A stretch of 64,000 bases of DNA, from positions 4,981,739 to 5,045,738 of the forward strand of contig OX336340.1 of NCBI GenBank assembly GCA_946902875.1, given 5' to 3'. The DNA is from Nematopogon swammerdamellus. Taxonomy: Eukaryota; Arthropoda; Insecta; Lepidoptera; Adelidae. Within the stretch, counting starts at the first letter, position 1. The number at the start of each line of letters is the position of its first letter. This document shows, piece by piece, positions 40,601 to 48,310 of this stretch. The position numbers and the translations under genes were made by a program. A model generated the notes under the pieces. It ran no database searches. It had not been told where the DNA came from and was given only the letters and a program-made list of their open reading frames with translations.

Positions 40601-42255
40601 TTGGCGCTCGTGCGCCGCACGCAGAACTCCTTTCGGCCCATACTGTTTTTAGGAAGTATCTTCTGTCTCACGCGCCAGCGGTGTTTTGCAGATCCCCATA
40701 CATTCAGTATGGGAGACCCGCGTGCGATTTATATTCCGCACGGCGCGCGCGTTTACTCGCAAAAACGTGCCTTGGCATCTATAAAATAAGGTCGAATTCA
40801 CATTCGTATTTATTTGGAGTACGATCTTTATGGTTTTAATGTAGTATGTTGTAAGGTATTATTTATTTTGAGTGAAGTAAAGACTTCTCGTGGTATGGTA
40901 GTGCGGCGCACGAGCGCACTTTAGGACCAGCCGCCAGTGGTTAGACACCTTATGGGTGGCTCACCGCCACATGTCGCGCTCTCTATAAAACAAAAAAACA
41001 AAAAATACATAATGTACCGCCGGCCGGAAAGTGCGGCCGGAAATAGCGGAAGTGTGTTTTCGCGCTAACAATACCTATCCTATCTCCCGCAGGACTGCGT
41101 GCTCTTCCACGACACAATACTACACAACATCCACTACGGAGATCTCTCCAAGTCGCTGGAGGAGGTGTACCAGGCGAGCCGGCTGGCGGAGCTTCACGAG
41201 TCCGTCTCTCAGTGGCCGAAGGGTTACGACACGCAAGTTGGCGAGAGGGGGCTGAAGCTGTCGGGTGGGGAGAAGCAGAGGGTTGCTATAGCGCGGGCTA
41301 TACTGAAGGACTCGCCCATTATAGTGTTCGATGAAGCGACTTCGAGTCTCGATTCGATTACGGAATTTGTGAGTATGATTAGTAGAACTTTTCTATTACC
41401 GTGTGTGGGGCCGGTACTTAAAAAGAATAGCCCCAATGCATCTCTCCCCGTGCATGTCGTAAAAGGCGACTAAGGGATAAGGACAAGGTGCCGTGCTAAA
41501 GGGCGACAGGTTACCCACCTCTCACCTTGACACGGGCTTTCCACCGAGTCAGGCAGAAGGTGGGCATTCGTGCCTTACTTGCTGCGAGATAGTTATCTTG
41601 TCCGAATACTTGGCTAAACGTGGTGGTCGGTGTTGTGCTTTAATTTACCAGAGTACTTGCAGCACAACACTGATTACTCTGCTTACCCTGATTGTCGGGA
41701 TAGAGCGTTTTACATTTTTTTCTATTAACATTTTTTTTTTCACGTAATACTTCTTTACTGACGTTATGAAATAAATTTAGCTCTTTCCGGACTTTGTCCA
41801 GCTTTTTAATTTGTCTTCATTTTTTATTTAGAGGTATAAATTCTGAATGAATGCTTAATTACCGCATTGTGTAACTTTTTTTGTCAGGACTTTTCAAACA
41901 AAAAATTGAAACCCTATATGCGTAAGCCAAAAACCTAAAGCCAAAACCTATTTTACGTAAAAAAAATGTCCAGCAAGAATGAATAATCTACAACAAGCAA
42001 TGTTATTCATTCCAGCACATTCTCCAAGCACTCAAACGGGCAACGCAAGGCCGGACATCAATATGCATAGCTCATCGGCTGTCGACCGTCATGGACGCGG
42101 ACGAGATTCTCGTTCTCGAGAACGGCTCCATAACAGAGCGCGGCACGCACCAGACCCTCATAGGCAACTCCAGCTCCTTCTACTACAGACTATGGGAGAA
42201 ACAGAATAAGGACGCCCTCAGGCCAGCGGCTAAGGGAGGAGATGAAAAAAAATAA
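24698..42255 (+). CDS. ABCB7: ABCB7/Atm1 mitochondrial iron-sulfur ABC half-transporter
   Basis: Thirteen coding exons, all phases matching, 721 codons: 24698-24832, 25426-25522, 29425-29558, 30077-30287, 31663-31829, 32680-32809, 33394-33542, 34244-34418, 36386-36543, 38049-38212, 39081-39210, 41093-41368, 42016-42255. ABCB7 sits in the inner mitochondrial membrane as a homodimer and exports a glutathione-linked sulfur/iron species needed for cytosolic Fe-S proteins. Exon 1 encodes a basic amphipathic presequence; exons 3-9 the membrane domain, including [14 protein letters not shown] and LHNLDLGFH; exons 10-13 the nucleotide-binding domain: Walker A GGSGSGKST (residues ~500-508, split across the exon 10/11 junction), Q-loop VPQ, signature LSGGEKQ (606), Walker B IIVFDE (626), H-loop IAHRLST (His662). 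Intron 5 uses a GC donor (AAG|GCAAGT). Length agrees with the family (about 740-750). An ATTAAA signal at 42268 follows the stop. Confidence 0.97.
26117..26812. mobile_element. Possible piggyBac-like non-autonomous element
   Basis: The left part reads TTAACATTATCCCTTCGGCCC and the right end GGGAGCCGAAGGGTTAA, so CCCTTCGGC is present in inverted orientation near TTAA at both sides. Just before the right end, a CCCCGCGCGGGGTTTGCGGG block is repeated twice (26720-26805). The left TTAA is 6 bp off the expected position, so the boundary is uncertain. Confidence 0.35.
26962..27106 (+). pseudogene. Non-LTR retrotransposon ORF2 C-terminal fragment
   Basis: Reads [15 protein letters not shown] then [10 protein letters not shown] and [12 protein letters not shown], the typical terminal region of jockey/R1-like reverse transcriptase proteins (EHVLLECP.F...R). 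It stops at the family R boundary. Dead fragment. Confidence 0.6.
27130..27885. repeat. Dispersed repeat (family R) copy 2
   Basis: Continuous version of the repeat that is split at 1510-3830. It is bounded by repeated TTAGGCCCACTTGC../GCAAGTGGGCCTAA sequences at both ends and internally near 27285 and 27410, so it may be composed of inverted or tandem sub-repeats. Non-coding. Confidence 0.55.
28303..28444. mobile_element. MITE (family M1) copy 1
   Basis: GGCAGTAAAAACTGCACATC at the left and GATGTGCATTTTTTACTGCC at the right are inverted repeats; the inner blocks CTGTGCGACAGGGACGACGC and ACAACCGGATTGTCTC match the copy at 33884-34043. Confidence 0.75.
29559..30076. other. ABCB7 intron 3
   Basis: No repeat or gene recognised. 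A loose ATCACACA motif recurs several times (29695-29935). Confidence 0.5.
30544..30605 (+). repeat. Family C repeat 3' end
   Basis: CTTACCCCGATTGTCGGGAT followed by (GTAT)n, identical to the 3' part of the copies at 33760-33870, 34105-34215 and 46043-46350. Confidence 0.6.
30690..30935 (-). mobile_element. Non-LTR retrotransposon 3' fragment (family P)
   Basis: Minus strand reads [20 protein letters not shown] and [10 protein letters not shown], matching GMHPYTLDLPRMRTNRFCRS at 54155. The frame then diverges. It lies in ABCB7 intron 4. Confidence 0.65.
31000..31627 (+). repeat. Poly(A)-ending retro-insertion candidate
   Basis: 31583-31627 has AAGAATAAATATTT followed by about 31 A residues, i.e. 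a poly(A) signal and tail in sense orientation, immediately before the acceptor of ABCB7 exon 5. The sequence upstream has no recognised protein. It may be the 3' end of a retroposed transcript; the 5' limit is unknown. Confidence 0.4.
32296..32654 (-). mobile_element. SINE-A, near full-length
   Basis: Reverse complement of the SINE-A consensus: A-tail complement at 32296, body, then the 5S-like and tRNA-like head ending AGCTACCGAAGCTGAC. It lies immediately upstream of ABCB7 exon 6; the polypyrimidine-poor acceptor (AATTTCAG) lies just outside it. Confidence 0.85.
32895..33103. mobile_element. hAT-like MITE, deleted relative of 39941-40939
   Basis: It begins CACTGGCGGCTGGTCCTAAA and ends TGAAGTCACCAGCCGCCACT; both ends match the ends of the 1-kb element at 39941-40939 in reverse orientation, with most of the middle missing. 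No clean 8-bp target duplication. It lies in ABCB7 intron 6. Confidence 0.7.
33322..33365 (-). mobile_element. SINE-A 3' end fragment
   Basis: ACACGGTTGGCTACATCACC is the complement of the end of the SINE-A body. Short relic just before ABCB7 exon 7. Confidence 0.5.
33760..33880 (+). repeat. Family C repeat fragment
   Basis: GGTGGTCGGTGTTGTGCTGC ... GCAGCACAACACCGAT forms a short hairpin, followed by TACCCCCATTGTCGGGATAC and a GTAT run. Same layout as the copies at 41428 and 46043. Confidence 0.65.
33884..34043. mobile_element. MITE (family M1) copy 2, near-perfect hairpin
   Basis: ACGCGGCAGTAAATAATGCA at the left and TGCATTATTTACTGCCGCGT at the right are perfect inverted repeats; the arms run about 70 bp (including AGACAATCCGGTTGTAGAGC). 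It lies in ABCB7 intron 7, and a related copy is at 28303-28444. Confidence 0.85.
34080..34215 (+). repeat. Family C repeat fragment
   Basis: TGGTGTTGTGCTGTAATTAA, GCAGCACAACGCCGATTACT, CCCGATTTTCGGGATTCAGC and a GTAT run. A second copy adjacent to the one at 33760, separated by the M1 MITE. Confidence 0.6.
34440..34970. other. ABCB7 intron 8, retrotransposon-like and GC-rich hairpin sequence
   Basis: 34455-34545 forward reads [17 protein letters not shown], which looks like the end of a non-LTR ORF2, followed by AT-rich sequence. 34745-34865 has CTACGGAGCTCTCCGAGA against TCTCGGAGAGCTCCGTA, a hairpin about 85 bp apart. The original elements cannot be delimited. Confidence 0.4.
34970..35215 (-). 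mobile_element. CR1-like non-LTR 3' fragment
   Basis: Minus strand reads [20 protein letters not shown] and [14 protein letters not shown], the classical CR1 ORF2 end, and finishes in an (AAT)n run at 34970-34984. It lies in ABCB7 intron 8. Confidence 0.7.
35301..35384 (+). other. Possible alternative terminal exon of ABCB7
   Basis: A strong acceptor (CACTTGTTTTTCAG) is followed by a frame compatible with the phase-1 end of exon 8, reading [20 protein letters not shown] and stopping at TAA after 27 codons. If used it would truncate the transporter before the nucleotide-binding domain. No homology; it may be chance. Confidence 0.2.
35930..36079 (-). pseudogene. Short conserved-looking retroelement frame
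   Basis: Minus strand reads without a stop through [20 protein letters not shown] and [19 protein letters not shown]. It looks like a protein fragment from a retroelement, but I cannot name the family. It lies in ABCB7 intron 8. Confidence 0.3.
36386..36543 (+). other. ABCB7: ABCB7 exon 9, functional copy
   Basis: 158 nt, acceptor GACGTGCAG, donor AAG|GTAATG. It encodes [20 protein letters not shown] and the conserved YRE(V)RQAL helix of the membrane domain. The reading frame fits exons 8 and 10. Listed separately because an almost identical copy follows at 36561. Confidence 0.93.
36561..36717 (+). pseudogene. Tandem copy of ABCB7 exon 9, frameshifted
   Basis: Repeats exon 9 and its 17-nt donor spacer with a period of 175 bp. 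It differs at TTCCAGGGTCGGTG against TTCCTGGGCTCGGTG (one base shorter, so out of frame) and at one Met-to-Thr change. Its acceptor (GCGGCAG) lacks a pyrimidine tract. A third, degenerate start (GTGACGCGGCGGTAGGTGA) follows at 36735. Not usable as an exon. Confidence 0.9.
36760..37370. other. ABCB7 intron 9, unassigned part
   Basis: AT-rich, no gene or repeat family recognised apart from what follows at 37375. Confidence 0.4.
37375..37530 (+). mobile_element. RTE-like non-LTR 3' fragment
   Basis: GGCCGTGGACAGGAATACAG, CGTCGGCGGAAAGCAGAGG and GGAGGACTGGAGGAAAATC, ending GGCTATGTCCAGCAGTGAAC; the same string of blocks occurs at 42360-42530 and, reversed, at 39400-39640. Frames are broken. Confidence 0.6.
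37563..37842 (+). mobile_element. SINE body with family-C-type head
   Basis: The head is AAAAGGCGACTAAGGGATAT rather than the tRNA/5S head. From TTACTAGGTGGTTGGG on it is the ordinary SINE-A body, ending GTGTCAGTTTCAA and a T-tract. Confidence 0.75.
38934..39052 (-). mobile_element. SINE-A head fragment
   Basis: Complement of the tRNA/5S-like head, ending AGCACCACCGAGCTGCCGGC. It lies directly before ABCB7 exon 11. Confidence 0.6.
39222..39300 (+). repeat. Family C repeat fragment
   Basis: GCAGCAAAACACCGATTACT with flanks similar to the hairpin region of family C; it follows ABCB7 exon 11. Confidence 0.4.
39385..39640 (-). mobile_element. RTE-like non-LTR 3' fragment
   Basis: Minus strand reads [20 protein letters not shown] then [10 protein letters not shown], the terminal region of RTE-type ORF2 (compare [13 protein letters not shown] at 49880). 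A (CAGT)n run lies at 39375-39405. Confidence 0.65.
39941..40939. mobile_element. hAT-like non-autonomous element, 999 bp, with 8-bp TSD
   Basis: Ends CAGTGGCGGCTGGT ... ACCAGCCGCCAGTG are inverted repeats (one mismatch), flanked by exact 8-bp duplications GTTAGACA at 39933-39940 and 40940-40947. The 8-bp duplication and CAGTGGCGG-type ends fit the hAT superfamily. No transposase frame. It carries a tRNA-like SINE at 40130-40355. A short deletion form lies at 32895-33103. Confidence 0.88.
40130..40355 (-). mobile_element. tRNA-like SINE inside the hAT-like element
   Basis: Minus strand at 40340-40265 reads GCCTAAGCGTTGGTTAAAGG (box A-like) and GATCCCGGGTTCAATTCCTA (box B) with near-tRNA spacing, followed by an A-rich 3' part toward 40130. 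No usable anticodon arm. Confidence 0.5.
41428..41712 (+). repeat. Family C repeat, long copy
   Basis: Runs from GCCCCAATGCATCTCTCCCC through GTAAAAGGCGACTAAGGGAT, a CCACCTCTCACCTTG.CACGG segment, the CGGTGTTGTGCT..AGCACAACAC hairpin and CCCTGATTGTCGGGATA. Non-coding; it lies in ABCB7 intron 12. Confidence 0.7.
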
Positions 42256-42267
42256 CATAAATTTTTT

Positions 42268-42273
42268 ATTAAA
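42268..42273 (+). terminator. Candidate poly(A) signal of ABCB7
   Basis: ATTAAA, the commonest variant of AATAAA, 13 bp after the stop codon. Cleavage site not determined. Confidence 0.35.
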
Positions 42274-42304
42274 CTTGTACAATAGCTCAAGATTTACATA
42301 TATG

Positions 42305-42745
42305 AATGCGATAGGAGTGGCTAAGTTCAAGTGTCAGTGGGCTGGGCACGTCAGCCGAGTGAATGTGTCCTACACTGGCACCCGTGGACAGGAAGACGGA
42401 GTGTGTGAAGACCGCCCGCCAGGTTGGACGACGATATCAAGTATGTCGGCGGAAAGCAGCGGTCCCGTACCGCTGAAAGGCTGGGAGGACTGGAGGAAAA
42501 TTGGAGATGCACATATCTAGCAGTAGACGCATACACGATGTTTGACCGGTAGGGCGATAGACGGGTGCTCGAATAGAATCATGGCCGCAGTGTGGGACGC
42601 CCCTCTGCTAGGTGGACAGACGGCCTAAAAAAGTTAGCCGGGAGTGGATGGAAGAAGAGCGGAAGACCGCCTGTGCTGGCGTGTCTTTTGGAGGCCTATG
42701 TCCAGCGGTTAACCGAAGCGGGATCATGATTGATTGACGAGAATG
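42305..42745 (+). mobile_element. RTE-like non-LTR 3' fragments (two)
   Basis: 42325-42530 reads KCQWAGHVSR then GQEDGVCEDRPPGW; 42560-42745 reads SVGRPSARWTDGLKKLAGSG and ends ATGTCCAGCGGTTAACCGA and a TGATTGATTGA tail. They look like two adjacent, decayed 3' ends of related elements. Confidence 0.65.
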
Positions 42746-42853
42746 ATGTAATGATTTATTTGGATTATTTAAATATTTATTTATGAATCTATCAAGAGAT
42801 CTTTAAGAAAACCTAGTGTGAATTTACTTTGTGAAATCGCAACAAACACTCTA

Positions 42854-43064
42854 TGGTCTGTTCCAAATAAGCCTGGATAAAAAGTCATTGACCTTTGAGT
42901 GCTAGCTCCCTTGCACAAACGTGAACCGCTAAGCGCCGTCTCTCTCTTGTGCCGCGACACCGGCGCAGGAGAGAGACGGCCGCGCTTAGCGTTTCACGTT
43001 TGTGCAAGGGAGCTAGCACTCAAAGGTCAATGACTTTTTATTCAGGCTTATTTGGAACAGAGCA
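42854..43064. mobile_element. Palindromic mariner-type MITE with TA duplication
   Basis: Arms of about 95 bp are nearly perfect inverted repeats (TGGTCTGTTCCAAATAAGCC ... GGCTTATTTGGAACAGAGCA), with TA on both sides (42852-42853 and 43065-43066). The loop is about 15 bp around GCCGCGACACCGGC. Very regular, probably a recent copy. Confidence 0.88.
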
Positions 43065-43066
43065 TA

Positions 43067-43511
43067 GTATAATTAATTTACTATTCAAACATATTAACAA
43101 GCTGTATAACGCTTCTATAGTACACAATTCTGCTGGTACGGTGCCTTACTGAGCGTGGTGTCTCGAGGTGAGATAGATTTAGCCTTTTCGGGTACCTCTC
43201 ATCCCTTCGCACAGCCGAGTATATTGGTTTTTATGAAAATAAAACTAGGAGAATGCATGTGGCAGCTGTAAGCCTATTACAAAACATAAAGAAGATGCAA
43301 TCTCTGTTCCACTTTAATAAATTGTGTAACCCCTATCTACTGTCACACGTTTGTTGTTACATTGAACCACCGAACTAAATACTAGATGCGGCAAAGCTCG
43401 ATGAAACTCGTTACATGTAAATGGTAAACAAATGTGCGTGCCTTCCTTCACTGACATGTTGTGACTCATGTTGACAATGCAATTGTCAACATGAATACTT
43501 TCGAATGATCA
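43067..43511. other. Intergenic, unassigned
   Basis: No gene seen. Around 43470 there is a short palindrome GTTGACAATGCAATTGTCAAC. Confidence 0.4.
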
Positions 43512-43899
43512 GTCAGCCTCCATAGCTCAGTGGTGCAGACAGTCGACTGTCGCTATTGATTGTTAAGCAATGCTGGGCCAGTCAGTACTTGGATGGGTGA
43601 CCGCTCGGCCGTTGGAGGCTGACCGTGGTTCGGATTCCACGTAAAACTGTAGGTACCTTCCCTTCTTACCTTACTAGGTGGTAGGGTTCAACCCGCCCGG
43701 GTTGATACCACCGCACTGAATGAAACGTCGGTCGAAACGGCTATGTAAATAGTTTGTGTTTTCCGTCCAGTTCAGTGTAGCCGGCACGACCGAAGGGAAG
43801 CACTGAAATGGCACCTAGTTCACCCGGTGTTAATGGCCTGTCATCACGGATGTTGTAGGTGATGTAGCCAACCGTGTCAGTTTCTTAAAAAAAAAAAGG
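43512..43899 (+). mobile_element. SINE-A, full-length copy
   Basis: CAGCCTCCATAGCTCAGTGG head, 5S-like TTAAGCAATGCTGGG and AGTACTTGGATGGGTGACCG, body and A-tail at 43886-43898. The best-preserved copy in the window and a good reference for the family. Confidence 0.9.
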
Positions 43900-44790
43900 A
43901 TCGTATTATAAGCCATCTCATGTCGTGAGAAGAAGAAATTGACGAATTTGTTTATTGTAAATACATAATAGAGTACTTTCAAATTATCCCTGTTTTCCAA
44001 AATAGGAATCCCTGAGCTATCGTAAACAGGCTCCCATCCGTTGGTTTAAATTGTTTCAATATTAATTTTGTCAGGTAAAAAGTCATACCGAGTTCCTGAG
44101 CTGGGAGAGACGCGGGTATCAGGAGTGCACAAGTTGAAGCCAATGCGAAAGTGTGATTTATTTGGTAGACAGTAGAAGATGGTTGAAATATGGGCTCCTG
44201 GTATCTGCACTCACCCCCAGGTATGAATGCGCTAATGTTCCTCACTCGCATATTTACAGACGTAAGACGATAATGTGAGCCATGTAACACAATCATCAGT
44301 CATTGTGAGATCAGCTTATAAGCTCCTTTGTTCGATGACATGTTTTTTCGGGAGCGATGTATGAGATAGGCTCACCCAGTATCACCTAGATAAGCGCGTT
44401 GAACAAGGTGTAACCCGGTTTCCTTATTGAACTGTGTTGTAAAGTAAAAATCATTATTAGGCGGACAAAGTTGACAGTTAAAATGTTGCCAGTTTTGAAA
44501 TATTCTAATAGTGATGAGTAAAATTCGATATTTCATTTTTAATATTTTTTTTTTAATATGTAGATGAAAATAAAGGAGAATATAATTGTATAAAATGTAT
44601 AAATTAGAAATTCAAAGTAATATTTGCTTACATTGAACATTGAATAATTAAAATCTAAACATTATTTTTGTTGAAATGAGTTTGTTAATTAGGTTTTAAA
44701 GTTTTTATTTTTACACTTCATTGTAATTACTGCGTGAATTTAATTTAAATAATATAAATTTTAAAGCAGTGTTTTGTAGCTTCTGTAGGT
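43900..44790. other. Intergenic, unassigned
   Basis: AT-rich; frames in it are short and show no family resemblance. Nothing recognised. Confidence 0.4.
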
Positions 44791-44794
44791 TTTT

Positions 44795-45015
44795 ATTCAC
44801 AGAACCGGAAAAATGTGGAACACACTCCCCGCTTCCCTGCTCATCTATTCCCTCCCAAGTACAGCCTGGGGGTTTTCAAAAGGGCCGTGAAAAGGCTCCT
44901 GCCAGGCCGGCATGGCATTCGCAATCTCCGTGCATCACATAATCTCCATGGGCATCGTAAGTCACCTAATCGTAAGTGAAACGATGCCACATGTCGCAAT
45001 TTCCATAAAACAAAA
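44795..45015 (+). mobile_element. Non-LTR 3' fragment (family P)
   Basis: Reads HRTGKMWNTLPASLL and continues as GGGGGTTTTCAAAAGGGCCG, CCAGGCCGGCATGGCATTCG and a tail ending in ATTTCCATAAAACAAAA. It matches 54235-54410. Confidence 0.65.
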
Positions 45016-45439
45016 TGTACATAACGGCCATCTATTTAAAACTCCGTAATAATTTCGTTTAAAAATTCCGTAATAACAATTTATTATTGTGTTGAAATTT
45101 TTTATGTTTCAGTTCAGTGTTAATTATTTTTGTACCTAATTCAAACTTTTTTTATTAAAATGTGTGGTGTACGAAAGCCTTAAATCGATACGCACAGCAC
45201 TATTGGTTGAAGTATGATAAGTTGTCGAATGAGCTGTCAAAGTAGTCCGCCTAATTGCTGGTCTTTACTTTAGACCAGTATCGACAAAATATATTTTTAT
45301 ATTTAATTTTCTTGTGATATAGAGACGGGTTGTTGAGTGTCCAAATATTGAAATTATAGGATTAGTGTAAACCGTGACGTGTTCCTTAAAATTACAACAC
45401 AACAACTGTAATCTAAGTATATTTCTAATGCATATTAGT

Positions 45440-45512
45440 TGCACCACGGTTGGGATTCCATATAAAACTGTAAATCTCTTCCCTTACCATACTAGACGTT
45501 AGGGTTATGGCT
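45440..45512 (+). mobile_element. SINE-A fragment
   Basis: ACGGTTGGGATTCCATATAA and CTCTTCCCTTACCATACTAG correspond to the middle of SINE-A, cut at both ends. Confidence 0.45.
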
Positions 45513-45549
45513 GCATACAAGGCAAAAGGTGGTCATTCTGAGGGATGTA

Positions 45550-45807
45550 GAGAGTGTTTCAACTAAAAGTTCCCTTCGTCGTTATGTTGGCTCCACTGTC
45601 TATCTGTCAAAACAGCGTTGAGGGTTGCTATGTGTCCAGATTTACCCGTAAATATCGGTATTTACCGTATTTATTATACGGTAAAATACCGATTACATTA
45701 TTAGGTAATATAATCTTCACAATCTGGCAACACAAATTTAAGCAGTGACAGTGACACTGACAGTGAAGCCAACATAACGGCGAAGGGAACTTAGTTGAAA
45801 CACTCTC
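45550..45807. mobile_element. Mariner-type MITE with TA duplication
   Basis: GAGAGTGTTTCAACTAAAAG ... TTAGTTGAAACACTCTC ends with TA on both sides (45548-45549, 45808-45809). The ~50-bp arms also contain CCCTTCG and GTTATGTTGGCT. An inner second palindrome (ATTTACCGTATTTATTATACG.. near 45660) lies in the loop. Confidence 0.85.
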
Positions 45808-46042
45808 TACCATCAATAATAGCATGAATATGTCAATTCAACTATAATATTATGTAAAACTTCATCTATAAGGACAGTGCGATTTGAAAACACGATTTGA
45901 TTGCATCGCTCGATAGAAAAAAATTATGAAAAGCCTTTTATTTTATTTATAAAACTGTTGTTGCACGTAACGTGACCAAAGTAAGGTTTTGGAAATAAAT
46001 GATTTTATTTGTTGATATCGATAGCTTTTTTTACTTTTTAGG

Positions 46043-46321
46043 TTTCGATGCATCTCTCCCCGTACATGTTGTAAAAGGCGACTTAGGGATAAGGACAAGG
46101 TGCCGTGCCAAAGGGCGATAGGCTGGCCACCTCTCACCTTGGCGCGGTCCTTCCACCGATTCATGCAGCAGGTGGGTCTTCGTGCCTTACTTGCTGCTTG
46201 CTGTTATCTTGTCAAATTACCATAAACGTGCTGGTCGGTGTTGTGCTGTACATTTACAAGAGTACTTGCAGCACAACACCGATTACTCTGCTTACCCCGA
46301 TTGTCGCGATACAGCGTGTGG

Positions 46322-46352
<31 letters not shown>
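46043..46352 (+). repeat. Family C repeat, full copy with (GTAT)n end
   Basis: GATGCATCTCTCCCCGTACA head, AAAAGGCGACTTAGGGATAA, the CGGTGTTGTGCTG..GCAGCACAACACCG hairpin, CCCCGATTGTCGCGATACAG and eight GTAT units. The repeated 3' microsatellite is typical of a non-LTR-mobilised element. Confidence 0.75.
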
Positions 46353-46355
<3 letters not shown>

Positions 46356-47035
46356 TATACAATACAATTATTATTTTTTATGCAAAAATCCAAATCTCGA
46401 AAAAAACTTTTTTTTGTATCCAAAGAGGCGGAGAAATGTTCTGGGGAAAGTTCCAGCGAATGTCTGTATACATTCTGTAATTAAAATAATATTTTAAGGC
46501 ACTTAGTAACGCCACATGTGGATTTTTTAAGAAGTATAGCCCGTGATAACTTGATCAATTTAAAGGCTAAAAACTACTGCAAAATATAGAACAATTCTTT
46601 GTCTATCGATCACACGTTTTTGGTTGTAAACTTTTATCATTTTCTATACGACCTATCACCGACCTATAATCAAATGTCGATTTTTTTCTTCCACGTGAAC
46701 TTTGAAGACTTCATCTCAGAAACAAAAGAGAATTGGAATGGAATTGTTATAGCAAAATGACGGCATTTGTTATATCTATAGATCACACGCTTTTAAAAGT
46801 TCCAATGCGAATGATCGCAATTTATGAAAAAACACCTTATGAAAACTACTACGCGCTACGCCGCCGCTGCGCCGTCGGCGTTACTAGGCGCCTTTATGTT
46901 AACAGATTATAGTCCTAGATATATTAAGTATTGAAATGTTGACTAATGAAAATAGTTGTTAAAATAATGTGCAGTGTATATATTAGTGTAAATAATAATA
47001 TGTTTTTGTTTATATACCGTGTTTCATTGGAATGC
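46353..47035. other. Intergenic, unassigned
   Basis: No gene or repeat family recognised. TCTATCGATCACACG / TCTATAGATCACACG occurs twice about 180 bp apart (46600, 46778). Confidence 0.4.
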
Positions 47036-47039
47036 TGAA

Positions 47040-47600
47040 AGGTTATTCTATTTCGGTACTACTATGGACGCTGCTCTGACAAACTTGCTTCCCTCATCCC
47101 TCCTCCTATTCGCCTTCGCCAAACCCGCCATACTCTCGCGGAACACCGCTTTGTAGTCGACAGAAGAGTTCTTGGAACTGTACGATTCTTTAAATTGTTC
47201 TTGTGTCGCACTGTAAAGGTGTGGAACGGGCTACCGGGGAATATCTTTCCCTATTTTTACAATCCACGGATTTTCAAATCGTGGCTGCTCTGACAAACTT
47301 GCTTCCCTCATCCCTCCTCCTATTCGCCTTCGCCAAACCCGCCATACTCTCGCGGAGCACCGCTTTGTAGTCGACAGAAGAGTTCTTGGAACTGTACGAT
47401 TCTTTAAATTGTTCTTGTGTCGCACTGTAAAGGTGTGGAACGGGCTACCGGGGAATATCTTTCCCTATTTTTACAATCCACGGATTTTCAAATCGTGGTT
47501 CAATAGCCTTTCCCCAGCGAGTTAGTCCGCCTTCACACCGGATTGGCACCTCCTCTGGGGCGAAATTGGCTGCGCCTGAGGCTTCGACCAGAGCCACCCA
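47040..47600 (+). mobile_element. Jockey/CR1-like 3' fragment with an internal 212-bp tandem duplication
   Basis: Reads FVVDRRVLGTVRFFKLFLCR then VKVWNGLPGNIFPYFYNPRI, the end of a non-LTR ORF2. The block from GCTGCTCTGACAAACTTGCT to TTTTCAAATCGTGG is present twice (47070 and 47282), almost identical. A reversed relative lies at 50855-51165. Confidence 0.7.
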
Positions 47601-47649
47601 GTTCAGAAGCAATAAAAAAAGTTGTTTTCTACTATAGTGTAGTGGTAAG

Positions 47650-47762
47650 TTTTTTTTTATGTAAACCGATATGGGTGGCTGAGTCGAAGGGGCCAAAGCA
47701 CATACACCGACCAGCCAATATCACCTAGATGGTAGGTGCCATACCGGAGACTTACCTGGATT
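47650..47762 (-). mobile_element. SINE-B 3' end
   Basis: Complement of the SINE-B tail: TGGGTGGCTGAGTCG, GGGGCCAAAGCACAT, CCAGCCAATATCACC and TAGGTGCCATACCGG, as at 52360-52440. Confidence 0.7.
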
Positions 47763-48310
47763 CCATTGTAAGTAAAGTAGGGGTAGAATTTGCCAAGGTT
47801 AAGTTTAGAATACCTACCAGAAATTTACCCCCATTAAAATAAACGCTATGGCAATGTTTCATGGTTTTTCATGGGTCAAAAATACGGTATTGCCAGACTA
47901 TTGCTAGCAGTGAACTCCAAGCCATAAATAGTGAAGTGCCTAAGAGGCTTGAGGACCTTTTAACAAACCCAGAAAATTACAAACCATTATATAATTTTAT
48001 AAAAAATGCTGTTTAAGAAAATACAATAATGAAAAAAATTACATTTTAAGACTGGCTCCAAAGGACTTTGTATCCAGAGCTGTTAAGAGATTAATAAAAA
48101 AACATACATACATACATACATTACATAGGCTGATAAACACATTACCCTCCTTTGCGTCGTGCAGTCGGGTAAAAAAAGTAAGCTATCTGTCGATCTGTCG
48201 ATGCAATTTGTTGACACTTCTCTGATATGGGAAAATTATACTAATACCACAGTAAACAATTTTAACTACAGTCTGGTCATCATTACTTGGTGTGGCGGCA
48301 TAATTTTTTG
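47763..48310. other. Intergenic, unassigned
   Basis: 47930-48110 resembles the end of a non-LTR ORF2 (NLRRLEDLLTNPENYKPLYN-like frames) but is too broken to name. Nothing else. Confidence 0.3.

Larger units (their letters stand above)
39775..41005 (+). mobile_element. Non-LTR 3' fragment (family P), split by an hAT-like element
   Basis: 39775-39940 reads [19 protein letters not shown] sequence and runs into GGCTTCGTTAGACA. The tail resumes at 40940 with GTTAGACACCTTATGGGTGG, giving an 8-bp duplication of GTTAGACA around the insert. It lies in ABCB7 intron 11. Confidence 0.75.

Noticed and set aside
43540..43610. 5S rRNA gene
   Set aside because: Only the internal promoter region resembles 5S; the flanks are tRNA-like and SINE body, and many dispersed copies exist.
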